From Sandaracinaceae bacterium (GTDB taxonomy: Bacteria > Myxococcota_A > Polyangia > Polyangiales > Houyiibacteriaceae): a stretch of 64,000 nt of DNA. The DNA is taken from contig JACKEI010000001.1 in the NCBI GenBank assembly GCA_020633075.1, positions 620,001 through 684,000 of the forward strand, given 5' to 3'. Position 1 is the first letter of the stretch, and the number at the start of each line of letters is the position of its first letter. The position numbers and the translations under genes are program-made. Positions 1-7,779 of the stretch are shown here, piece after piece. The notes under the pieces were generated by a model, which saw only the letters and a program-made list of their open reading frames with translations, had not been told where the DNA came from and made no database searches.

Positions 1-665
1 CGCGGCTGGAGAAGGCCGGCGTGGAGGTCACCCGCGGAGACGCCGACGCGTGCGCCGCGCGCGGTGTGCTGGGGATGATCGCCTTCCGTGACCCGGGCCG
101 CATCCCCGTGGAGATCTTCTACGGGCCGTCGCGCGGTCGCGAGCCTTTCAAGAGCGACTACGTGGGCTCGCACTTCGTGGCGGACGAGCTCGGCCTCGGC
201 CACTTGGTGATCTCCACGCGCAACCGCGACGAGAGCCGCGACTTCTACATCGAGGTGCTGGGCTTCAAGCTGAGCGACCACATCGTGTGCGAGATCGGCA
301 CGTACCAAGTGGACATCGCCTTCCTGCACACCAACCCGCGCCACCACAGCCTGGCCATGGGCGGGCCGATGCCGAAGCGAGTGCATCACTTCATGCTGCA
401 GGTCGGCAGCATCGACGACGTGGGCCTGGCGTACGACCGCGCGCGTGACCACGGCGTGGTCATCGAGCAGGAGCTCGGCCGGCACCCCAACGACCGCATG
501 TTCTCGTTCTATGCGCAGACGCCCAGCGGCACGCAGTTCGAGTTCGGTCATGGCGGCCGCATCATCGACGACGCGACCTGGGAGCCCACCACCTACCACG
601 CGATCAGCGAGTGGGGGCATCGCCGTCCGCCGCGCAAGCGCCCAAAGCCCGAGACCCCGGCCTGA
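1..665 (+). CDS. type I extradiol ring-cleavage dioxygenase (VOC fold), 5'-truncated by window edge
   Basis: Fe(II)-dependent dioxygenase that would open a catechol-type ring by meta (2,3) cleavage, in the cytoplasm. The reading frame is open to base 3, so the N-terminus lies outside the window. The visible part holds the end of the N-terminal VOC module and the whole C-terminal one. The expected 2-His-1-Glu iron ligands are in the contexts LGHLVIST, RVHHFMLQV and TQFEFGHGG. The following SWGH-like tail (SEWGHRR) is typical of BphC, HsaC and NahC proteins. It is the first visible gene of a meta-cleavage operon. Whether the substrate is a steroid catechol (HsaC), biphenyl-type or other cannot be decided from this fragment. 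Confidence 0.9.
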   Translation, partial: RLEKAGVEVTRGDADACAARGVLGMIAFRDPGRIPVEIFYGPSRGREPFKSDYVGSHFVADELGLGHLVISTRNRDESRDFYIEVLGFKLSDHIVCEIGTYQVDIAFLHTNPRHHSLAMGGPMPKRVHHFMLQVGSIDDVGLAYDRARDHGVVIEQELGRHPNDRMFSFYAQTPSGTQFEFGHGGRIIDDATWEPTTYHAISEWGHRRPPRKRPKPETPA

Positions 666-708
666 GCCCAGCTGCTCCATTCACGCCCCGTTCACGAGAG
701 AGTCACCC

Positions 709-1557
709 ATGGTTGTACCGGCAGTCCCCGAAGGTAAGTACGTCGACGTTGGCGACGGCGTCACGTTGCACCTGCACGACGTCCCCGCCGCAGACGGTGT
801 GCCCCACCGCGGCACGGTGCTCTTCATCCACGGCTCGGGTCCGGGGGCCAGCGGCTGGAGCAACTTCCGCGGCAACTACCCGGCGCTGAACGCAGCCGGC
901 TACCGCACGCTGGTGCCCGACATGTTCGGCTACGGCTACAGCTCGAAGCCCACGGAGGGGAAGTACTTCATGGGCGACCTGGCCGGGCAGTTCGTGCGCA
1001 TGCTGGACGGCCTCGGCGTGACCGAGCCGGTGCACCTGATTGGCAACTCCATGGGCGGCGCCGTGTGTGTGCGCCTGGCGCTGGACCACGCGCCGCGCGT
1101 CGGCAAGCTCATCCTCATGGCGCCGGGTGGCCTCGAGGAGCGCGAGACCTACATGAACATGCTCGGCATCAAGACCATGCTGGGCAACCTGGGCAAGGGC
1201 CTCTCCCGCGAGAGCATGCGCGACACCTTCGGCCTGCAGCTGTTCAACCCGAGCCTCATCACGGACGAGATCATCGAGGAGCGCTTCCAGATCGCGGAGA
1301 CGCAGCCGCCCGGGCTGCTGGCGCGCCTGCTGGTGAAGAACCAGGAGGACGAGCTCGCCAACATCACGCAGGAGACGCTGTGCTTCTGGGGCGTGAACGA
1401 CAACTTCTGCCCCGTGTCGGGCGGCGCCAAGGTGGCGGAGCGGGTGCCCAACTCGCGCACGGTGCTCATCAGCAAGTGCGGCCACTGGGTGATGGTGGAG
1501 TACCCGAAGCTCTTCAACGAGACCACGCTGCGCTTCCTGAACGGGGAGCTGGGCTGA
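709..1557 (+). CDS. meta-cleavage product C-C hydrolase, alpha/beta hydrolase (HsaD/BphD/MhpC family)
   Basis: Hydrolyses the carbon-carbon bond of the ring-opened product of the preceding dioxygenase, giving a 2-hydroxydienoate and a carboxylic acid. The 282-residue length is normal for the family. The oxyanion-hole segment HGSGPGASGWSNF (residues 41-53) is diagnostic of C-C hydrolases. The nucleophile is Ser114 in GNSMGG, the acid is probably in GVNDNF, and the histidine is in CGHWVMVEYP near the C-terminus. An ATG 43 bases after the dioxygenase stop fits the family N-terminus. Its stop overlaps the start of the next gene (TGATG), indicating translational coupling. Confidence 0.92.
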   Translation: MVVPAVPEGKYVDVGDGVTLHLHDVPAADGVPHRGTVLFIHGSGPGASGWSNFRGNYPALNAAGYRTLVPDMFGYGYSSKPTEGKYFMGDLAGQFVRMLDGLGVTEPVHLIGNSMGGAVCVRLALDHAPRVGKLILMAPGGLEERETYMNMLGIKTMLGNLGKGLSRESMRDTFGLQLFNPSLITDEIIEERFQIAETQPPGLLARLLVKNQEDELANITQETLCFWGVNDNFCPVSGGAKVAERVPNSRTVLISKCGHWVMVEYPKLFNETTLRFLNGELG

Positions 1558-2357
1558 TGGGGCTGGAGCTCGACCAGGCCAAGATCGCCGAGCACGGCGA
1601 CGCCCTCTACGAGGCGCTGCGCGCGCGCAAGACGCTCAGCCCGCTGACGGCGCGCTGGCCCGAGATCACCATCGCCGACGCGTACCACGTGTCGCTGCAC
1701 ATGGTGAACCGTCGCATCCACGACGACGGCGAGGTCATCATCGGCAAGAAGATCGGCGTCACCAGCAAGGCCGTGCAGGAGATGCTGGACGTGCACCAGC
1801 CGGACTTCGGCTACCTCACCGACAAGATGATGTACCCCAACGGCGGGCCCATGCCGATCAGCGAGCAGCTCATCCAGCCTCGCGCCGAGGGGGAGATCGC
1901 GTTCAAGCTGAAGAAGGACTTGGTGGGGCCCGGCGTCACCAACGAGGACGTGCTGGCCGCCACCGAGTACGTGATGGCCTGCTTCGAGATCGTCGACAGC
2001 CGCGTGCAGGACTGGAAGGTCCGCATTCAGGATACGGTCGCGGACAACGCCAGCTGCGGGCTCTTCGTGCTGGGCGACGAGCACGTCAGCCCCGAGGGCC
2101 TGGACTTCCCCAGCCTGCAGATGCGTGTCTACAAGAACGGCGCGCTGCTGAGCCAAGGCCTGGGCAGCGCAGCGCTGGGCTCGCCCGTCAACTGCGTGAC
2201 CTGGCTGGCCAACACCCTGGGCGAGTTCGGCATCTCGCTCAACGCGGGCGATGTCGTGCTCTCCGGCTCCCTCGTCCCGCTCGAGCCGGTGGTCGCGGGC
2301 GACGAGATGCGCCTCGAGGTCGACGGAATCGGCACGGCCGCGGTGCGCTTCACCTGA
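1557..2357 (+). CDS. mhpD: 2-hydroxypenta-2,4-dienoate hydratase (2-keto-4-pentenoate hydratase)
   Basis: Adds water to 2-hydroxypenta-2,4-dienoate to give 4-hydroxy-2-oxovalerate, the next step after the C-C hydrolase. The protein has 266 residues, normal for the MhpD/DmpE/HsaE family. The conserved body runs from the N-terminal LTARWPEITIADAYHVS through KIGVTSKAVQEML and the metal-site region QPRAEGEIAFKL. The start ATG overlaps the upstream stop by one base. The order hydrolase, hydratase, dehydrogenase, aldolase matches known meta-cleavage operons, so the function is well supported by both sequence and context. Confidence 0.93.
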   Translation: MGLELDQAKIAEHGDALYEALRARKTLSPLTARWPEITIADAYHVSLHMVNRRIHDDGEVIIGKKIGVTSKAVQEMLDVHQPDFGYLTDKMMYPNGGPMPISEQLIQPRAEGEIAFKLKKDLVGPGVTNEDVLAATEYVMACFEIVDSRVQDWKVRIQDTVADNASCGLFVLGDEHVSPEGLDFPSLQMRVYKNGALLSQGLGSAALGSPVNCVTWLANTLGEFGISLNAGDVVLSGSLVPLEPVVAGDEMRLEVDGIGTAAVRFT

Positions 2358-2427
2358 GCGCGCGGCGCTCTCACTCACTCATCCCCCATTTCTCGGCCGC
2401 AAGCGCGGCGCAGCTCTCGAGGCAACG

Positions 2428-3324
2428 ATGTCCAAGAAGATCAAGGCAGCCATCATCGGGTCCGGCAACATCGGCACGGACCTCCTCTACAAGGCCCTTC
2501 GCAGCGAGGTGATCGAGCCCGTGTGGATGGTGGGCATCGAGGAGGCCTCCGAGGGGCTGGCTCGCGCGCGGCAGCTGGGCCTCAAGTGCACGCACGAGGG
2601 CGTGGCCGGGCTCGAGCCGCACATCGAGGCGGACAACATCCAGATCTGCTGGGACGCCACCAGCGCGTACGTGCACGCCGCCAACAACGACATCGTCAAG
2701 AAGTACGGCGTGAAGATGATCGACCTCACGCCCGCGGCCATCGGCCCCTTCTGCGTTCCGCCCGTGAACCTGGCCGCCATGGTGGGCGAGCAGGCGCAGA
2801 ACGTGAACATGGTCACCTGCGGCGGTCAGGCGACCATCCCCATGGTGGCGGCGGTCAGCCGCGTGCAGCCCGTGAGCTACGGCGAGATCGTCGCGACCGT
2901 CTCCTCGAAGTCGGCCGGCCCCGGCACTCGCAAGAACATCGACGAGTTCACGCGCACCACCGCGCGCGGCGTGATGGAGGTGGGCGGCGCCAAGGAGGGC
3001 AAGGCCATCATCATCATCAACCCGGCCGAGCCGCCCCTCATCATGCGCGACACGGTGCACTGCCTGACCGAGAGCGAGCCCGACCAGGCCGCCATCACGA
3101 AGTCCATCCTGGAGATGGTGAAGGAAGTGCAGAAGTACGTGCCGGGCTACACCCTCAAGAACGGGCCGGTCTTCGACGGCAAGCGGGTGTCGGTGTTCCT
3201 GGAGGTCGAGGGCCTGGGCGACTTCCTGCCCAAGTACGCCGGCAACCTGGACATCATGACGGCCGCCGGGCTCCGCACGGCCGAGATCTTCGCTGAGCAG
3301 ATGCTCGCGGACGCCGCCGCCTGA
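2428..3324 (+). CDS. mhpF: acetaldehyde dehydrogenase (acylating)
   Basis: Converts acetaldehyde, CoA and NAD+ to acetyl-CoA and NADH. In this family it forms a substrate-channelling complex with the aldolase encoded next. The 298-residue protein begins with the NAD-binding loop GSGNIGTDLL (residues 11-20). The catalytic cysteine is Cys131 in MVTCGGQATIPM. The central segment with AGPGTRKNIDEFTRTT is typical of MhpF/DmpF/BphJ/HsaG proteins. The ATG used here matches the usual short N-terminus; in-frame sequence upstream is not family-like. Confidence 0.95.
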   Translation: MSKKIKAAIIGSGNIGTDLLYKALRSEVIEPVWMVGIEEASEGLARARQLGLKCTHEGVAGLEPHIEADNIQICWDATSAYVHAANNDIVKKYGVKMIDLTPAAIGPFCVPPVNLAAMVGEQAQNVNMVTCGGQATIPMVAAVSRVQPVSYGEIVATVSSKSAGPGTRKNIDEFTRTTARGVMEVGGAKEGKAIIIINPAEPPLIMRDTVHCLTESEPDQAAITKSILEMVKEVQKYVPGYTLKNGPVFDGKRVSVFLEVEGLGDFLPKYAGNLDIMTAAGLRTAEIFAEQMLADAAA

Positions 3325-3374
3325 ACCCCTCCCCAGCACTCAGCAGCCCCCCGAGCAGCGACAAGGACCCCGCC

Positions 3375-4418
3375 ATGAACCTCAACGGCAAGAGCATCAT
3401 CCTCCACGACATGTGCCTGCGCGACGGAATGCACCCGCAGCAGCACCAGATCACCATCGAGCAGATGGTGCAGACGGCCACCGCGCTCGACGACGCCGGC
3501 ATGCCGCTGATCGAGGTGACCCACGGCGACGGCCTCGGCGGCGCTTCGGTGAACTACGGTTTCCCGGCCGCGAGCGACGAGGAGTACCTGAAGGCCGTCG
3601 TGCCCAAGATGAAGAAGGCGAAGATCTCGGCGCTGCTGCTGCCGGGCATCGGCACCGTCGATCACCTGCGCATGGCGCTCGACTGCGGCGTGAGCACCAT
3701 CCGCGTGGCCACACACTGCACCGAGGCCGACGTGTCCGAGCAGCACATCAAGCTGGGCGCCAAGCTGGGCATGGACACCGTGGGCTTCCTGATGATGGCC
3801 CACATGATCGAGCCCGAGCAGTTGGTGGCGCAGGCCAAGCTCATGGAGGACTACGGCGCCAACTGCCTCTACATCACGGACTCGGCCGGCTACATGCTGC
3901 CGGACGACGTGACGGCGCGCATCGGCCTGCTCAAGTCGAAGGTGAACGCGGGCACCCAGGTGGGCTTCCACGGCCACCACAACATGCACATGGGCATCTC
4001 CAACTCGCTGGCCGCCATCGAGGCGGGCGCCGACCGCATCGACGGCTCCACGGCCGGTATGGGCGCGGGGGCAGGCAACACCCCGCTCGAGGTGTTCGTG
4101 GCCGTGCTCGAGCGCATGGGCGTGTCGTCCGGCGTGGACCTCTTCAAGCTCATGGACGTCGCCGAGGAGATCGTCTACCCGATGATGCACCACAAGGTGC
4201 GCACGGACCGCGACTCGCTGACGCTCGGCTACGCGGGCGTGTACTCGTCGTTCCTGCTCTTCGCCAAGCGCGCCAGCGCCAAGTACGGCGTGCCCTCGCG
4301 CGACATCCTCATGGAGCTCGGGCGCCGCGGCACCGTGGGCGGCCAAGAAGACATGATCGAGGACCTGGCCCTGGACATGGCCAAGGCACGCGCCGCGGCC
4401 AGCGCCGAAGCGGAGTGA
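3375..4418 (+). CDS. mhpE: 4-hydroxy-2-oxovalerate aldolase
   Basis: Metal-dependent class II aldolase splitting 4-hydroxy-2-oxovalerate into pyruvate and acetaldehyde; acetaldehyde is passed to the preceding dehydrogenase. The 347-residue protein has the HMGL-like TIM barrel start HDMCLRDGMHP. It also has the metal-binding GFHGHHNMHMGIS strand and the DGSTAGMGAGAGNTPLEV loop, followed by the C-terminal communication domain. It completes the dienoate branch of the operon. The next gene starts 5 bases after its stop, so transcription clearly continues into the acyl-CoA dehydrogenase genes. Confidence 0.95.
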   Translation: MNLNGKSIILHDMCLRDGMHPQQHQITIEQMVQTATALDDAGMPLIEVTHGDGLGGASVNYGFPAASDEEYLKAVVPKMKKAKISALLLPGIGTVDHLRMALDCGVSTIRVATHCTEADVSEQHIKLGAKLGMDTVGFLMMAHMIEPEQLVAQAKLMEDYGANCLYITDSAGYMLPDDVTARIGLLKSKVNAGTQVGFHGHHNMHMGISNSLAAIEAGADRIDGSTAGMGAGAGNTPLEVFVAVLERMGVSSGVDLFKLMDVAEEIVYPMMHHKVRTDRDSLTLGYAGVYSSFLLFAKRASAKYGVPSRDILMELGRRGTVGGQEDMIEDLALDMAKARAAASAEAE

Positions 4419-4423
4419 GCGCC

Positions 4424-5653
4424 ATGAGTGAGCCCAGCCAGCAGAGTGAGAGCGCCGAGCTGCGCGAGTTCCGCGCCGAGATGCGCGCCTTCATGCGCGA
4501 GGAAGCGCCCAAGAGCTTGCTGGGGACGTCGCCCTGCGGTCCCTTCGACGGGTACTGGGGCGGCAAGCTGCACCCGCCGGTGGATCCCGACGTGCTGCGC
4601 TGGCGCGACGTGACGCTGGCCCGCGGCCTCACCGCGCCCACGTGGCCCAAGGCCTACGGTGGCGCGGGGCTCAGCTACGCACACGCGAAGGTCTTCTACG
4701 ACGAGATGCGCGAGCTGGGTCTGCCGCGCCCGGTGGTGGGCTTCGGCTTCGCCATGATTGGCCCCACGCTGCTGCAGTTCGGCAACGAGGAGCAGAAGCT
4801 GCAGCACCTCCCCGCCATCTGCGCGGGTGAGATCCGTTGGTGCCAGGGCTACAGCGAGCCCAACGCGGGCTCCGACCTGGCCAACGTACAGCTCGCGTGC
4901 GAGCCAGACGGGCCGGACCACTTCATTCTCAATGGTCAGAAGGTGTGGACCAGCCACGCGGACCGCAGCGACTGGATCTTCTGCCTGGCGCGCACGGACC
5001 GCAGCGCGAAGAAGCAGCGCGGCATCACCTTCATCCTGGTGGACATGCGCACCGAGGGCGTGACGCCTCGCAAGATCGAGCTCATCAGCGGGGCCTCGCC
5101 CTTCTGCGAGACCTTCTTCGAGAACGTGCGCGTGCCACGCAGCAACGTGGTGGGCGAGGTCAACGCGGGCTGGACCGTGGCCAAGGCGCTGCTCGGCCAC
5201 GAGCGCTCCATGATCGGCCAGTCCATCGGGCGCGACCCGGGCTCCACGCAGCGCGAGCTGGTGAAGCTGGCCCGCAAGCACCTGGACGCCGCGGAGGGGC
5301 CCATCCCGGACCCGCTCCTGCGCGACCGCGTAGCGGCCGTGTCCATGGAGGAAGCGGCCTTTCAGCTGACCCTCGACCGCCTGGCGCAGAGCCGCGCCGC
5401 GGGTGGTCCAGGGACGGAGAGCTCCATCATGAAGATCGCAGCCACGGAGCTGAAGCAGCGGCGCTTCGAGACCGGCATGGCGCTCGCGGGAGCGCAGGGC
5501 CTGGGCTGGGAGGGTGACGCCTTCGACGAGGAAGACCTGGCCTACACGCGCGAGTGGCTGCGCTCGCGGGCGAACACCATCGAGGGGGGCAGCTCCGAGG
5601 TGCAGCTGAACATCATCGCCAAGCAGGTGCTCGGCTTGCCGGAGGTGAAGTGA
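4424..5653 (+). CDS. acyl-CoA dehydrogenase, probable catalytic subunit of a heteromeric pair
   Basis: FAD enzyme that would introduce an alpha-beta double bond into an acyl-CoA. The 409-residue protein has the ACAD signature CQGYSEPNAGSDLANVQ, the FAD/substrate loop GQKVWTSHADRSDW, and the C-terminal TIEGGSSEVQLNIIAKQVLG, where the Glu of IEGG occupies the usual catalytic-base position. Its stop overlaps the start of a second, divergent ACAD gene. In Actinobacteria and Proteobacteria such side-by-side ACADs form alpha2-beta2 enzymes acting on steroid side chains. That substrate is an inference here; a general acyl-CoA substrate is possible. Confidence 0.88.
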   Translation: MSEPSQQSESAELREFRAEMRAFMREEAPKSLLGTSPCGPFDGYWGGKLHPPVDPDVLRWRDVTLARGLTAPTWPKAYGGAGLSYAHAKVFYDEMRELGLPRPVVGFGFAMIGPTLLQFGNEEQKLQHLPAICAGEIRWCQGYSEPNAGSDLANVQLACEPDGPDHFILNGQKVWTSHADRSDWIFCLARTDRSAKKQRGITFILVDMRTEGVTPRKIELISGASPFCETFFENVRVPRSNVVGEVNAGWTVAKALLGHERSMIGQSIGRDPGSTQRELVKLARKHLDAAEGPIPDPLLRDRVAAVSMEEAAFQLTLDRLAQSRAAGGPGTESSIMKIAATELKQRRFETGMALAGAQGLGWEGDAFDEEDLAYTREWLRSRANTIEGGSSEVQLNIIAKQVLGLPEVK

Positions 5654-6825
5654 TGAGCGTCGTCGTCAGCAACGGGCAACCGACGCTCACCTTGGTGCTG
5701 GACGAAGAGCAGCAGATGCTGCGCAGCACCGCGCGTCAGTTCGTGGACCAGCACGCGCCGGTGGGGCGCCTGCGCACGCTGCGTGACGCCCGTGACCCGC
5801 GTGGCTTCAGCGACGCGCTGTGGAAGGACATGGCCGAGCTCGGCTGGCTTGGGCTGCAGCTCCCCGAGGAGCACGACGGCGTGGGCCTGGGCTTCTTCGA
5901 CCTGGCCGTGGTCCTGGAGCAGTGCGGCCGGCGCCTGATGCCGGAGCCGCTGGTGAGCACCCTGCTGCTGGGCGCGCAGGCGCTCATGCTGGGCGGCACG
6001 AGCGAGCAGCAGGCGGCCTGGCTGCCTGGCATCGGCGCTGGAGAGAAGCTGGTGGCCCTGGGCTTCGACGAGCGCGGCGCGCGCGGCAACCCCGCGGCCG
6101 GCAAGACCCGCGCCGTGCGCACGGGCAGCGGCTTCACCCTCACGGGCAGCAAGGTTGGTGTGCTGGACGCCCACGTGGCCGACCTCATCATCGTCAGCGC
6201 GCACGTAGACGGGCAGCTGGGGCTGTTCCTGGTGGACCCCAGCGCGCCTGGCGTGAGCATCACGCGCCACGTCGCGCTGGACCTGCGCAACGCGGGCACC
6301 GTCACGCTCACGGACGTGCTCGTCGGTGAGGACGCCGTGCTCGGCGGTGTGAGCGGCCTGGACAACGGCGGGAGCGTGCTCGACCAGGTGCTGGACAGGG
6401 CCCGCATCGGGCTCGCGGCCGAGATGCTGGGGGCCATGGAGCAGGCCTTCGAGGACACGGTGAACTACCTGAAGGAGCGCGTGCAGTTCGACCGCCCACT
6501 CGGGTCGTTCCAGGCGCTGCAGCATCGCGCCGCCCGGCTCTACACCAGCATCGCGCTGGCTCGCTCGGCGGTGCTCGCGGCGGCGCGCACCGTGGACCAG
6601 AGCAGCGATCCGCGCGAGGTGGCCAAGTTCGCGGCGCTCGCCAAGGTGCGCGCGAGCGAGGCCTTCTACGACGTCGCGCGGGAGGCCATCCAGCTGCACG
6701 GCGGCATCGGCATGACCGACGAGCACGACATCGGGTTCTACCTGAAGCGTGCACAGACCACGCTGGTGAGCTTTGGCACCAACGACGCGCTGCGGGCGCG
6801 CTGGGCCGAGCTCAACGGCTACTGA
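5653..6825 (+). CDS. acyl-CoA dehydrogenase family protein, probable non-catalytic partner subunit
   Basis: This 390-residue ACAD homologue starts on the last base of the upstream ACAD stop (TGATG). It has an ACAD N-terminal helical domain (DEEQQMLRSTARQFV), the middle beta domain, and the C-terminal LHGGIGMTDEHDIGFYLKRA motif. Where the upstream partner has IEGGSSEVQ, this one reads FGTNDALR, so the usual catalytic Glu is not visible there. That asymmetry fits the FadE27/ChsE-like subunit of heteromeric steroid acyl-CoA dehydrogenases. Assignment of the pair as one enzyme is an inference from overlap and motif loss. Confidence 0.85.
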   Translation: MSVVVSNGQPTLTLVLDEEQQMLRSTARQFVDQHAPVGRLRTLRDARDPRGFSDALWKDMAELGWLGLQLPEEHDGVGLGFFDLAVVLEQCGRRLMPEPLVSTLLLGAQALMLGGTSEQQAAWLPGIGAGEKLVALGFDERGARGNPAAGKTRAVRTGSGFTLTGSKVGVLDAHVADLIIVSAHVDGQLGLFLVDPSAPGVSITRHVALDLRNAGTVTLTDVLVGEDAVLGGVSGLDNGGSVLDQVLDRARIGLAAEMLGAMEQAFEDTVNYLKERVQFDRPLGSFQALQHRAARLYTSIALARSAVLAAARTVDQSSDPREVAKFAALAKVRASEAFYDVAREAIQLHGGIGMTDEHDIGFYLKRAQTTLVSFGTNDALRARWAELNGY

Positions 6826-6884
6826 CCTACGGGTCCACATGTCCGCCCGATCACGGGCTCATTCAAGACAGCGGAGAGACAGCC

Positions 6885-7631
6885 ATGAAGCGGTACGAGA
6901 ACAAGAACGTGGTCATCACGGGCGCGGCCCAGGGCATCGGTCAGGCGACCGCCAAGCGCGTGGCGGAGGAGGGCGGGAACGTCGCTCTGATCGACATCAA
7001 GGGTCTCGAGAAGACGCACAAGATGGTCGAGGACCTGGGCGGGAAGGCGTTCAGCTTCGAGTGCGACGTGACGGATGGCCAGAAGGTCAAGGAGACGGTG
7101 GACGCCGCGGCCGAAGCGCTGGGTGGCTTCGACACGCTCTTCCATATCGCCGGCATCCTGCGCACCTACCACACGCACGAGATGACCTTCGATCAGTACC
7201 ACCAGATCATGAACATCAACATGCACGGCACGTTCTACGTGAACCAGGCCGCGCTGCCGCACTTGCTCAAGAACAAGTACAGCTCCATCACCAACATGGC
7301 GAGCACGGCCGCCATCGGCAGCCACCCGTGGATGAGCGCCTACGCCGCCTCCAAGGGCGCCGTGGTGAGCTTCACCCGCGCGCTCTACATCGAGTACGTG
7401 AAGCAGGGGCTGCGCGCGAACAGCGTCGTCGGCGGCGGCATCGCCACCAGCCTGCACTCGGACTTCAAGGCCCCACCGGGCGGCGACCTCAAGCTGCTGG
7501 CCGGCGCCATGCCCTTCGTGGGCTTCGCCAAGCCGGAGAAGATCGCCTCGGTGTTCGCCTTCCTCGGCTCCGACGACGCGCGCTTCATCAACGGCACCGA
7601 GATCCGCGCGGACGGCGGTGCGCTCTCCTGA
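6885..7631 (+). CDS. SDR-family oxidoreductase (possible steroid or hydroxyacyl dehydrogenase)
   Basis: Classical short-chain dehydrogenase of 248 residues using NAD(P). The Rossmann motif TGAAQGIG lies at residues 12-19, with Asp37 after the second beta strand favouring NAD. The catalytic triad is Ser140, Tyr153 and Lys157 (YAASK). The C-terminus ends with the usual INGTEIRADGG. It lies 59 bases after the ACAD pair and is the last clear member of the operon. The substrate cannot be read from sequence; operon context suggests a hydroxysteroid or 3-hydroxyacyl intermediate. Confidence 0.9.
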   Translation: MKRYENKNVVITGAAQGIGQATAKRVAEEGGNVALIDIKGLEKTHKMVEDLGGKAFSFECDVTDGQKVKETVDAAAEALGGFDTLFHIAGILRTYHTHEMTFDQYHQIMNINMHGTFYVNQAALPHLLKNKYSSITNMASTAAIGSHPWMSAYAASKGAVVSFTRALYIEYVKQGLRANSVVGGGIATSLHSDFKAPPGGDLKLLAGAMPFVGFAKPEKIASVFAFLGSDDARFINGTEIRADGGALS

Positions 7632-7672
7632 GTGTTGCCCGGCGCGCCCAGCGTGCCCGGGGCCCGGTCCCA

Positions 7673-7702
7673 GCGAGGGGCGTCATCCACGGCGCCCCTC
7701 GC
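7673..7702 (+). terminator. hairpin after the catabolic operon
   Basis: Perfect 10-bp stem GCGAGGGGCG / CGCCCCTCGC with a 10-base loop, 41 bases after the SDR stop and before the FadL gene. There is no T-run, so it may be a processing or attenuation hairpin rather than an intrinsic terminator. Confidence 0.4.
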
Positions 7703-7779
7703 GCGCGTTCGGCACATGCGCCGAGGAGTGCTCAGCTCATGGTTTACGGAGTGTTTCGCCCGTGGTCTACTCGCCCACT

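Noticed and set aside
3413..5653. 746-codon open frame seeming to fuse the aldolase region to the acyl-CoA dehydrogenase
   Set aside because: The first part is the aldolase read in the wrong frame (Arg/Ala/His-rich nonsense). The real ACAD starts at the ATG at 4424.
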